The notes below the pieces were generated by a model. That model did no database searches. It was given only the letters and a program-made list of their open reading frames with translations, and was not told where the DNA came from. Shown piece by piece: positions 1 to 6,149 of a stretch of 9,488 nucleotides of DNA (positions are counted from its first letter, which is position 1; each line of letters begins with the position of its first letter). A program made the position numbers and the translations under genes. This DNA is from Taibaiella sp. (GTDB lineage: Bacteria; Bacteroidota; Bacteroidia; Chitinophagales; Chitinophagaceae), in assembly GCA_019454705.1 (NCBI GenBank), contig JACFNS010000066.1, forward strand, positions 1 through 9,488, written 5' to 3'.

Positions 1-1
1 A

Positions 2-643
2 TTCTGTTCATTGGTCTTTTGCGCAGCTGTAGCGAATGCCCAAAGCAATTTTTATGTGGACAACGACAGGACGTTCTTCGGTGGTCTTGTAGCAGGTGCG
101 AATTTTGCGCAAGTTTCCGGAGATAACTACCGGGGGTTTGATAAAATAGGAATGAATGTAGGTGGGAAAGTATATTTACCACTTACTTCAGAGATTGTTG
201 CCAGTATTGAGATTTTATATACACAAAAAGGCAGTGTAGGCAAAGACATAACTACCGCCGGCGCTGTGCAGGGGGTAACGGTAAGGGATTATGCAATATC
301 ACTTGATTATGCAGAAGTGCCGGTAATGATTAATTACTTTTTTCCCAGCAAGACACATGTTGGAGCGGGTATATCTTATGGCCGTTTAGTGAGGTCGGCT
401 GAAAAAGGGATTACAACACCTGATCAGAAATTTGACCCCGCCAAATACCCTTTCAGAAAGTCTGCATTTGACTTCATTTTAGACGGTAATCTGCGAATCA
501 GGAAAGGATTGTTTTTAAATCCCAGGTTTCAGTATTCTTTGATTAAACTAAGAGATGAGAAGAATATAGCCCCGTATTTTTATGGTAGCTCCCAATTCAG
601 CATGGTGTTTGCACTCAGACTGGCATATTTCTTTGGTATATAG
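2..643 (+). CDS. Outer-membrane beta-barrel protein, 5'-truncated by window edge
   Basis: The frame is open from the window edge. The first residues read FCSLVFCAAVANAQ, the end of a signal peptide with likely cleavage after ANA or AQ, so the true start codon lies outside the window and an internal TTG at 11 is not the start. The mature part has glycine- and aromatic-rich amphipathic segments such as FFGGLVAGANF, a GDNYRGFDKIG motif and an EILYTQKGS segment, ending in a strand-like ALRLAYFFGI. This is the pattern of the Bacteroidota OMP beta-barrel domain (PorT-like / OMP_b-brl_2). It probably sits in the outer membrane; the specific function is unknown. It is a paralogue of the next gene, 45 nt downstream on the same strand, with matching motifs in the same order. 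It ends with TAG. The fold class is well supported; a role in transport, adhesion or structure cannot be assigned. Confidence 0.85.
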   Translation, partial: FCSLVFCAAVANAQSNFYVDNDRTFFGGLVAGANFAQVSGDNYRGFDKIGMNVGGKVYLPLTSEIVASIEILYTQKGSVGKDITTAGAVQGVTVRDYAISLDYAEVPVMINYFFPSKTHVGAGISYGRLVRSAEKGITTPDQKFDPAKYPFRKSAFDFILDGNLRIRKGLFLNPRFQYSLIKLRDEKNIAPYFYGSSQFSMVFALRLAYFFGI

Positions 644-688
644 CTTTTCTTAGCGTTTCTTTTCAACCTGCTTGCCTAACTTTAATGT

Positions 689-1357
689 ATGAAGATAGCC
701 ATAATTCAGGCAATTTTGATTGTTCTTGCACCATGTTTTACTGCTACTGGCCAAGAGAAAAGCCACTTCTTTTCTCCAGATAAAGAGCAGGTGTTCTACG
801 GAGGTTTTACGGCCGGAGGCAATTTTTCTACAGTAGATGGCGATAACTATGGCGGGTATAAAAAGGCAGGCTTGGTTGCCGGGGGAACGGTGTATGTGCG
901 TTTGCTACCCAAATTGCTTACCAATGTAGAGCTGCTATACAGCATGAAAGGAAGCAGAGGAGTTGCCTTGAAGAATTCTTCCTATACAGGTGATTTTTTC
1001 GAGCGTTACTGGCTGGACCTTAATTATGTAGAAATTCCCCTGATGCTGCATTACACTTTTACTCCCCGCTGGCATTTAGGCGCAGGGGCGGCATATGCAC
1101 AGCTTATCAATGCTAAGGAGGAGATATACACTGACCAACCGGTGACGATTGACCCTGCAACAACGACATTTAATTCTACCGACATCAATTTTGTAATAGG
1201 CGGGGGATGGCAGATAGGTGATGGATGGTTCCTGATGGGAAGGTATCAACGATCGTTAAACTCAATACGTAAGCCACAAAACATACCGATTTGGCAAAAT
1301 TCCTTCAGGCAATTTAATGATTTGTTCAGCCTGCGGCTGATGTACCTGATAGATTAG
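689..1357 (+). CDS. Outer-membrane beta-barrel protein, paralogue of the upstream gene
   Basis: The product is 222 aa with a signal peptide at residues 1-21 (hydrophobic AIIQAILIVLAPCF, likely cleavage near ATG/QE). The mature protein repeats the upstream gene's landmarks: FYGGFTAGGNFSTVDGDNY, GGYKKAGLVAGGTVYV, VELLYSMKGSRG, then LNYVEIPLMLHYTF and a terminal LFSLRLMYLID strand. This is the OMP_b-brl_2 / PorT-like barrel family and implies an outer-membrane location with about eight beta strands. The ATG at 689 is preferred because it leads directly into the signal peptide. No clear Shine-Dalgarno site is present, as is usual in Bacteroidota. The 45-nt spacing suggests co-transcription with the preceding paralogue. 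The gene ends with TAG only 5 bp before the end of the convergent MCE gene, with no hairpin between. Function beyond the fold is unknown. Confidence 0.88.
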   Translation: MKIAIIQAILIVLAPCFTATGQEKSHFFSPDKEQVFYGGFTAGGNFSTVDGDNYGGYKKAGLVAGGTVYVRLLPKLLTNVELLYSMKGSRGVALKNSSYTGDFFERYWLDLNYVEIPLMLHYTFTPRWHLGAGAAYAQLINAKEEIYTDQPVTIDPATTTFNSTDINFVIGGGWQIGDGWFLMGRYQRSLNSIRKPQNIPIWQNSFRQFNDLFSLRLMYLID

Positions 1358-1362
1358 GGAGT

Positions 1363-2253
1363 TTAATCTACTTTTATTTGTTGGAGGTTGCTGTTCAACT
1401 CAACAGTTTTCTCATTTGCCTGGTTATACATTTTTTTGTTTTCCAGTGCGTCACGGCCGGTTTTGCTGTTTTCGACATCAGTTGCTTGTTGCCCCACATT
1501 CTTTATCGCTGTTGTGATAGTGTCCAGGTAACCGCTCACAGGCTTTTCCGCCCATTCCGCTATTGTGGTTTCGGCGTTTTTAATTGAAGTGTTGAGTTTG
1601 CCCCGGTTGTTATGTGCCGTTTCCGATTGCCTTTTTAAACTATTTATCAGGCCTACCGCTTTGGATGCTGATGCTTCAATACTAGTGAGCTGTCCCCGGT
1701 AATGGTTCATGCTTTGCTCTATACGCCTGATGTCGTACTGGGTTTTCTCTATCAGGCCGCTGTCTATTTTCCTGTTGAAGCCTGAAAAATTTTTGTCAGC
1801 TGTATTCAGTATATATTTGGTTGATTCAATAATGGGGTTTATCTGGTCGCTCATATCCATTACAGTCGTGTCGTATTTGCCAATAAGGATACTTTTGTGT
1901 TTCAGTATGTTTGTACCATTTCCCAATTCAAGGAATACCATTTTATCACCTCTCAGGTTATTGGAGGCTAAAACAGCAGTAGTGCCCTTTGTCAGCCTGG
2001 TTTTCTTGTCTATAGATAAAGTCACTCTTACCTTCTCTCCGCCATTCAGTTTTATCTGGCTTACTTCGCCCACCTTCACACCATTTATGTAAACAGGGTT
2101 AGCTATTTGCAGAGCATGTATATCATCGTAGAAGGCATAGTAGTCATAGTCCTGGTAAACTAAGTAGGCATACTTATACACAAGAAATCCTGCTATCGCC
2201 ACCAATATAATGGCTAGTGTAAGCCACCCTCGTTTTTTCGTCTTAGGTTGCAT
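1363..2253 (-). CDS. MlaD/MCE-family lipid-transfer protein, membrane-anchored
   Basis: The product is 296 aa from the chosen ATG. A basic start (MQPKTKKRGW) is followed by one transmembrane helix at about residues 10-30, then an MCE domain at about 38-115 with family landmarks: NPVYINGVKVGEVSQIKL, a KVRVTLSIDKKTRLTKGT segment and NNLRGDKMVFLELG. The C-terminal half (about 160-290) is polar, Ala/Gln/Glu/Lys-rich and probably coiled-coil. In this family the MCE domain forms hexameric rings that carry phospholipid between the membranes as the substrate-binding part of an Mla-type ABC transporter. The usual permease (MlaE) and ATPase (MlaF) genes are not next to it, so partners must lie elsewhere. 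An in-frame TTG at 2292 would add 13 residues but lies inside a perfect hairpin, so the ATG at 2253 is preferred. It ends with TAA. Confidence 0.85.
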   Translation of the reverse strand: MQPKTKKRGWLTLAIILVAIAGFLVYKYAYLVYQDYDYYAFYDDIHALQIANPVYINGVKVGEVSQIKLNGGEKVRVTLSIDKKTRLTKGTTAVLASNNLRGDKMVFLELGNGTNILKHKSILIGKYDTTVMDMSDQINPIIESTKYILNTADKNFSGFNRKIDSGLIEKTQYDIRRIEQSMNHYRGQLTSIEASASKAVGLINSLKRQSETAHNNRGKLNTSIKNAETTIAEWAEKPVSGYLDTITTAIKNVGQQATDVENSKTGRDALENKKMYNQANEKTVELNSNLQQIKVD

Positions 2254-2270
2254 GAAGTCGTCAGGCGTAA

Positions 2271-2302
2271 AAATACGGTTTTGTGACACCAAAACCGTAT
2301 TT
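2271..2302 (-). terminator. Perfect 13-bp hairpin plus T-run just upstream of the MCE gene
   Basis: Arms 2271-2283 and 2290-2302 (plus-strand reading AAATACGGTTTTG and its exact complement) enclose a 6-nt loop, TGACAC. On the minus strand the hairpin is followed by a run of five T (2273-2269), which is terminator-like. It lies only 17 nt before the preferred ATG (2253) of the MCE gene and downstream of another terminator (2313-2344). It could be a back-up terminator or an attenuator in the MCE leader. The sequence alone does not decide between these. Confidence 0.5.
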
Positions 2303-2312
2303 GTAGAATATA

Positions 2313-2344
2313 AAAATAGCCGGACAGTAGAGACCGGCTATTTT
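2313..2344 (-). terminator. Rho-independent terminator after the lipoprotein gene
   Basis: An 11-bp perfect stem (2313-2323 AAAATAGCCGG; 2334-2344 CCGGCTATTTT) has a 10-nt loop and a GC-rich core, and five T follow on the minus strand (2316-2312). It begins 19 nt after the stop codon of the lipoprotein gene at 2364, the position expected for an intrinsic terminator of that two-gene unit. The A/T-flanked stem is nearly symmetric, so it could also act on plus-strand transcripts, but no plus-strand gene ends here. Confidence 0.78.
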
Positions 2345-2363
2345 ATGTTATTTTAAATGATTA

Positions 2364-2918
2364 CTATCGTAACCACTGGTTGCGAATCTCGCCCTCTCCT
2401 ACATATTGTATAGTAAGCAACTCAGGCACAGAGTTTAGTGCACCAAAAAGTCCTTCAAATTTAACATCAATGTATTTTTCATCAGCTTTAACAACTTCTA
2501 CAAGAATTCTGCCATCGCTTCTCCAAATGGTATCGAGTACTTCTTCCGGAAAGTCTTTTTTCTTGTGAAACGTAATGCTGACAGCCTTCGAAGTATCCTT
2601 GTAAATACCCACACCTTGATAGTCGGGTATGGTCATGTAAAAACTATACGTTTTTTGACCACGTGGAAATTCATAAGCAAGGTCAACGACAGTTTTGCCA
2701 TTTATTACCTTTTTTGTGGCTTTTGCAGCGGCGGTGCCTATATGTTGGGATTTGCCCATGAAAAAAGAAAGTTTGGAGATATCTTCGGAATAACTTGCTT
2801 TGTCATACCCCCCCTTATTCTGTTTCATGTCCGGTGCTGCGGTGTAGTAATCCGGCCCTGAATATTGGCTGCAAGATGCCAGGCTGACAGATGCTATGAT
2901 TAAAAATATTTTTCGCAT
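2364..2918 (-). CDS. Predicted lipoprotein of unknown function
   Basis: The product is 184 aa. It begins MRKIFLIIASVSLASC, a short basic n-region, a hydrophobic core and a lipobox with Cys16, so it should be lipid-anchored by signal peptidase II processing. The mature part (SQYSGPDYYTAAPDMK...) is polar at first. From about residue 50 it becomes alternating beta-like segments such as KTVVDLAYEF, YSFYMTIPDY and ILVEVVKADEKYIDVKF. No catalytic motif was recognised, and no family name can be given with confidence. It follows the exported protein gene at 2957 with a 38-nt gap on the same strand, so the two are probably one transcript from the candidate promoter at 3822-3852, ending at the hairpin 2313-2344. 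It ends with TAG. Confidence 0.82.
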   Translation of the reverse strand: MRKIFLIIASVSLASCSQYSGPDYYTAAPDMKQNKGGYDKASYSEDISKLSFFMGKSQHIGTAAAKATKKVINGKTVVDLAYEFPRGQKTYSFYMTIPDYQGVGIYKDTSKAVSITFHKKKDFPEEVLDTIWRSDGRILVEVVKADEKYIDVKFEGLFGALNSVPELLTIQYVGEGEIRNQWLR

Positions 2919-2956
2919 AATAGTATTTCTTATGTTGTACAGTTTGTTGTTTGTGT

Positions 2957-3799
2957 TTAACGTACCAGCGGTTTATCCCAGCTGAAGGCCATAGGCATGA
3001 TAATAACTGACAGGTTGTACCCAAGTGGCCCTGAATATTGCCGGCTGAGCATTCCTACTGCTGTGCTCGCTTCTGGTGACTTATAATCAATCAGGTTGTA
3101 ATTGCCCAGGTATGCGGTGCCTCTTAGTTTAAAAGCAAAACCGAATACAAACCCAACCTCAGCTTTTATAAATGGTACCGCCCTTATCAATGCTTCGGCA
3201 TTTGTATTGTCGTCAACCGTAATATACGTTGTGGCAATACCTGCACCTGCAGATAGCAATGTACGGTTGTCCTTGCTCAGGGTGGCATCACCGCCAAACT
3301 TATAGTTGAAACTAATGGGGGCAGATGCCATCATAAATGGTATAGTTTCTGCTATTTGCAGATCCTTGTAGCCAAGCGGTAGTATTATAGTGTCGTAGGT
3401 TATTGCTCCGGTTAAGATATTAGCTTCTATATCCAGGCAAAACATACTCTTATTGTTGGGCATGGCTAATGGAACTGATACGCCCAGGTATCCTGAAAGA
3501 GATTTGGTTATCCTTGCCTGTGCAGTAAACGTTGTATCCAGTTCTTTCCCGTTTATTTTATCCCTGAAGTCATAGCCATCATAGTAAATTGAGTCTCTGA
3601 CACGCATGGTCATGGGGTTGCTCATGAAATGCCAACCATACACACCCAGATATATGCGCTTGTGTAGCGCCATATCAAATCTTTTTTCTTTGCTTTCGTT
3701 TTTGCGGTACCTGTTAAGGCCTGATATAAACTGGGCCTCGCCGGGGAGGTAAGACAACAAAAATACGGCCAATAAACACCAGGCAGCTTTATTTCTCAT
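2957..3799 (-). CDS. Exported protein, probable outer-membrane barrel, function unknown
   Basis: The product is 280 aa from ATG 3799. The signal peptide is MRNKAAWCLLAVFLLSYLPGEA with likely cleavage before QF. The mature protein has repeated alternating hydrophobic stretches typical of beta-barrel proteins: FTAQARITKSLSGYLGVSVPL, FKLRGTAYLGNYNLIDYKS and a terminal GYNLSVIIMPMAFSW, with aromatic-rich strand ends. No specific family was recognised. Starting at ATG 3811 would add MIHT. With the candidate promoter at 3822-3852 the transcript would begin near 3817, leaving only a few leader bases for that start, so 3799 is preferred. The lipoprotein gene 38 nt downstream is probably co-transcribed, so the two products may act together at the envelope. 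It ends with TAA. Confidence 0.78.
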   Translation of the reverse strand: MRNKAAWCLLAVFLLSYLPGEAQFISGLNRYRKNESKEKRFDMALHKRIYLGVYGWHFMSNPMTMRVRDSIYYDGYDFRDKINGKELDTTFTAQARITKSLSGYLGVSVPLAMPNNKSMFCLDIEANILTGAITYDTIILPLGYKDLQIAETIPFMMASAPISFNYKFGGDATLSKDNRTLLSAGAGIATTYITVDDNTNAEALIRAVPFIKAEVGFVFGFAFKLRGTAYLGNYNLIDYKSPEASTAVGMLSRQYSGPLGYNLSVIIMPMAFSWDKPLVR

Positions 3800-3821
3800 T
3801 GTGTGTATCATTGATTTGTAG

Positions 3822-3852
3822 CTAAAATAGTCTAAAAAGCTGTTTTAACAAA
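3822..3852 (-). promoter_or_regulatory. Candidate Bacteroidota sigma-A promoter for the 3799 gene
   Basis: On the minus strand TTTG (3852-3849) is followed by a 19-nt spacer and TATTTTAG (3829-3822). The latter matches the Bacteroidota -7 consensus TAnnTTTG at all but one fixed position. Spacing fits the known 19-21 nt. The predicted start of transcription is near 3817, just upstream of the exported-protein gene. Confidence 0.55.
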
Positions 3853-3887
3853 TAGTTGGCAGCTTATGTTAGGGTTTTGTTTCAGGA

Positions 3888-3908
3888 AAAAGCACGGTAG
3901 CAGCTTTT
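3888..3908 (-). terminator. Weak hairpin with T-run after the small lipoprotein gene
   Basis: Arms AAAAGC (3888-3893) and GCTTTT (3903-3908) enclose a 9-nt loop. On the minus strand a run of five T (3891-3887) includes and follows the end of the stem. It starts 11 nt after the stop of the 40-aa gene at 3920. The stem is short and AT-rich, so it is only a possible terminator. Confidence 0.35.
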
Positions 3909-3919
3909 GTAAGACATTT

Positions 3920-4042
3920 TTACCTGTTTTTACGGCTTTGTTTATAGTTTTTATGTCCAGTACTTATGGGTGGTTTGTGGCAACTGCTCCATACAATCAC
4001 TGTCATAAGTAAGAACGCTGCCATGGTTATAAATTTTCGCAT
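3920..4042 (-). CDS. Small predicted lipoprotein, 40 aa
   Basis: The open frame ATG 4042 to TAA 3920 encodes 40 residues. The N-terminus, MRKFITMAAFLLMTVIVWSSC, is a complete lipoprotein signal: basic start, hydrophobic core, and SSC at 19-21 as the lipobox. The mature peptide of about 20 residues, HKPPISTGHKNYKQSRKNR, is strongly basic. Tiny lipoproteins with short basic tails are common in Bacteroidota genomes and mostly uncharacterised. Two features favour a real gene: a promoter-like pair of boxes at 4074-4104 gives a leader of about 25 nt, and a weak terminator-like hairpin follows at 3888-3908. The unit is divergent from the small membrane peptide at 4149. The function is unknown; it may be an envelope-associated peptide. 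The main doubt is its small size. Confidence 0.62.
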   Translation of the reverse strand: MRKFITMAAFLLMTVIVWSSCHKPPISTGHKNYKQSRKNR

Positions 4043-4073
4043 GCCGGATGGTTTTTAATACTTAGTTGAAGTT

Positions 4074-4104
4074 AAAAAATATTTATGATTTACTATCGCC
4101 CCAA
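4074..4104 (-). promoter_or_regulatory. Candidate promoter for the 40-aa lipoprotein gene
   Basis: On the minus strand TTG (4104-4102) is followed by a 20-nt spacer and TATTTTTT (4081-4074), one mismatch from the Bacteroidota -7 element TAnnTTTG. Transcription would start near 4068, about 25 nt before the ATG at 4042. The surrounding AT-rich sequence makes chance matches possible. Confidence 0.4.
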
Positions 4105-4148
4105 CCAATTTGCCTGATATCTGTTATAGAAGCATAAAACATTTTATT

Positions 4149-4295
4149 ATGAGATCTATATTGTATTTGATAGCAGTTATCCTGATTATAGGTTGGTTAT
4201 TAGGCTTCTTTTTCTATAGTGCCGGGCAGATCATACACATTCTGTTGGTTATAGCTATAATAGCCCTTATCTTAGGGGTTATCAGGAGGGCTTGA
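4149..4295 (+). CDS. lmo0937/DUF5670-type small membrane protein
   Basis: The product is 48 aa, starting MRSILYLIAVILIIGWLLGF. There are two hydrophobic helices (about 3-22 and 27-45) separated by a short YSAGQ turn, and it ends VIRRA. This is the recognisable pattern of the lmo0937 family of tiny two-helix membrane proteins, common in Bacteroidota and Firmicutes. Their function is not established; a link to stress responses is often suspected. The ATG at 4149 is chosen because the family begins exactly here; an in-frame TTG at 4110 would add 13 polar residues with no family support. The stop (TGA 4293-4295) lies 26 nt before the ATG of the ThuA-like gene, so the two are probably co-transcribed. 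It would sit in the inner membrane. Confidence 0.85.
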   Translation: MRSILYLIAVILIIGWLLGFFFYSAGQIIHILLVIAIIALILGVIRRA

Positions 4296-4321
4296 TACGC
4301 CTCTTGAAAAATAAATGCCAA

Positions 4322-5077
4322 ATGAAGTTTTCAATGAGGTATATAGTGCCACTAATTGTGGTAGTCATGTTTTCCTGCAAAAGGGAACAAAAGAACATCT
4401 ATAATCCTTCTAAGGTAAAGAAACTCGATAGGGTATTTATACTGACAGAAACTAAAGGATTCAGGCATGAATCAATAGACGCAGGTTTAGCCATGTTCAA
4501 CAAGCATGCCGGTATATGGGGTATAGAAATAACACATGCCGATGAAAGTAGGGATATGGCAGAGCATGACTTACATAAATATGGCATCATAGTGTTGCTT
4601 AATACGACCGGAGATATCTTTACAGAAGACGAACAGGTTCAATTGCAGGACTACCTTTCAGACGGTGGGGCTATACTTGGTATACATGCGGCAGCCGATG
4701 CGGAGTATGATTGGCCATGGTATGGGCAAATGCTGGGAGGATGGTTTCATAGCCACCCGGATATACAGCATGCTAAATGCACAGTAGCTGATGCACAACA
4801 TCCGCTTGCTAAGGATTTGCCAGTGATATGGAAGCGTACTGATGAGTGGTATAATTTCAAACAACTATCCGATCAAAATAAAGTTATTCTGCTATTGGAT
4901 GAAACAAGTTATAATGGCGGTATACATAACAGCAATCACCCCATAAGCTGGTGCAGAGAGTGGGGTGGAGGAAGAGTTTTTTATACAGGAATGGGACATA
5001 CTGTTGAAACATATAACGAAGAACTGTTCCAGACCCATATAAGAAACGCCATACAATGGCTCAGACTTAAGGATTAA
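4322..5077 (+). CDS. ThuA-like domain lipoprotein
   Basis: The product is 251 aa from ATG 4322. The N-terminus ends VVVMFSC (Cys19), a slightly imperfect lipobox, suggesting a lipid-anchored protein. The rest is one ThuA domain: RVFILTETKGFRHESI at 37-52, GGAILGIHAAADAEYDWPWY at 115-134 continuing to GGWFHSHP (139-146), NHPISWCREWGGGRVFYTG near 205-223, and GMGHT at 223-227 before the terminal HIRNAIQW. ThuA has a class-I glutamine-amidotransferase-like fold and is linked to trehalose and keto-sugar metabolism; most homologues have no proven activity. No carbohydrate-catabolism gene lies nearby. The frame is open back to a TTG at 4292, but the AGGAGG at 4284-4289 is only 2 nt from that TTG and codes Arg-Arg of the previous gene, so ATG 4322 is preferred (ATG 4334 is also possible). 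It ends TAA, overlapping the convergent acyltransferase by 4 nt. Confidence 0.88.
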   Translation: MKFSMRYIVPLIVVVMFSCKREQKNIYNPSKVKKLDRVFILTETKGFRHESIDAGLAMFNKHAGIWGIEITHADESRDMAEHDLHKYGIIVLLNTTGDIFTEDEQVQLQDYLSDGGAILGIHAAADAEYDWPWYGQMLGGWFHSHPDIQHAKCTVADAQHPLAKDLPVIWKRTDEWYNFKQLSDQNKVILLLDETSYNGGIHNSNHPISWCREWGGGRVFYTGMGHTVETYNEELFQTHIRNAIQWLRLKD

Positions 5078-6144
5078 ATTTTAGGCCCGAGCCTCTGCTT
5101 AATAAACCTGTTAGCAGGCATTTCATAGAACTTGTAAATGAGTATACTAAAGGTAAGTGATATGCCAAAAATGATGAATGCTGCGTTGTGATTAACAGGA
5201 AGCATATGTTGTAAGAAGCTGAATTTTTGAGGCAGATAGTGGTAATACCTCAATACCAACATATGTATCATATAAAACCCAAAACTGATTTCGCCTAAAA
5301 ACACGAGGCTGGCGTTGGACAGCATATCGGAGATAAAACCCCTGGCATAGGCAAATGTATATATCAGGACTATCATAGGCGGCCAGTAGTAGCACGAGTA
5401 TCTGAAACCCTGTGGTACATTATCGTGGAAGTAGATAAATACTGCGAGGAACACGATTGACCCGATTTCAGCCAGGTTTGCGACTTTCCTGTTATTCAAT
5501 ATCTCTATGTCCTTCCGTTTCCGGTAAACACGGTATAGCATTTTGCCGATAATAAAGTCGCCCAGGCGCAACAGTGGGTTGATGTAAAAGTACTTCTCGT
5601 GGTAGGTTTCCTTTACCAGCAACAATGATAATGGAATGAGCAGGATGAGCACGGGTAAAAACTTGAGATATCTCCTATGCAGCATCAGGAACACCAGGAA
5701 CGGGAACATAACATAGAAGAACCATTCGTCGGAAATACTCCAGGAGACGGAGTTGAAATAGAAGTATATATCGCTGGAGGGTACAAAGCTTTGAATCAGG
5801 AAAATATTCAGCACAAACCGGTTAATCCATTCGGTGGAATCCCCTTTGAATGACAAGGGTATGGCTATTAACAAGGTGAGCAGGTGCAGAGGGTATATAC
5901 GGGCGAAACGCGCCAGCCAGAACTGACTGAACTTAATTTGCCCGCCCAGTATTTTGTCGTGATAACTGTACCCCAATACAAACCCACTCAGAATGAAGAA
6001 GAAACTAACCCCGATATACCCCTCGTAAAAAATGTCATCGTACAACTGGCGGTAAAAGGGAGATTCATCCTGCAAAAACCACAAATGGCTAAGGAATACC
6101 ATCATGGCGAAGATGAACCGTAGAGAGGTGAGTGGCTTTATCAT
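5074..6144 (-). CDS. Acyltransferase family 3 membrane protein (OafA-like), copy A
   Basis: The product is 356 aa, with about ten hydrophobic helices throughout. Family landmarks are R9 and H20 in the first helix (SLRFIFAMMVFLSH), GVSFFFILSGF at 45-55, RFARIYPLH at 79-87, and SWSISDEWFFY in the middle. Proteins of this family sit in the inner membrane and move acyl groups, often acetyl, onto sugars of O-antigen, exopolysaccharide, peptidoglycan or other glycans; the conserved first-helix His is important in studied members. No SGNH domain is fused. The start is ATG 6144, 5 nt after the TAG of the paralogue at 6150, so both copies are almost certainly co-transcribed and translationally close. 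No glycosyltransferase or glycan cluster adjoins, so the acceptor cannot be named. It ends TAA inside the palindrome TTAA shared with the ThuA gene. Confidence 0.9.
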   Translation of the reverse strand: MIKPLTSLRFIFAMMVFLSHLWFLQDESPFYRQLYDDIFYEGYIGVSFFFILSGFVLGYSYHDKILGGQIKFSQFWLARFARIYPLHLLTLLIAIPLSFKGDSTEWINRFVLNIFLIQSFVPSSDIYFYFNSVSWSISDEWFFYVMFPFLVFLMLHRRYLKFLPVLILLIPLSLLLVKETYHEKYFYINPLLRLGDFIIGKMLYRVYRKRKDIEILNNRKVANLAEIGSIVFLAVFIYFHDNVPQGFRYSCYYWPPMIVLIYTFAYARGFISDMLSNASLVFLGEISFGFYMIHMLVLRYYHYLPQKFSFLQHMLPVNHNAAFIIFGISLTFSILIYKFYEMPANRFIKQRLGPKI

Positions 6145-6149
6145 ATGCG

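Noticed and set aside
677..684. TAACTTTA as a -7 promoter box for the second barrel gene
   Set aside because: It sits 4 nt before the start codon, so transcription would start within the gene, and no -33 box is properly spaced.
1709..2092. 127-codon plus-strand frame
   Set aside because: Antisense to the MCE domain; hydrophobicity arises from the complementary codons.
2254..2292. TTG start giving a longer MCE protein
   Set aside because: The added 13 residues are encoded within the perfect hairpin, and an ATG directly before the basic, membrane-anchor N-terminus is available.
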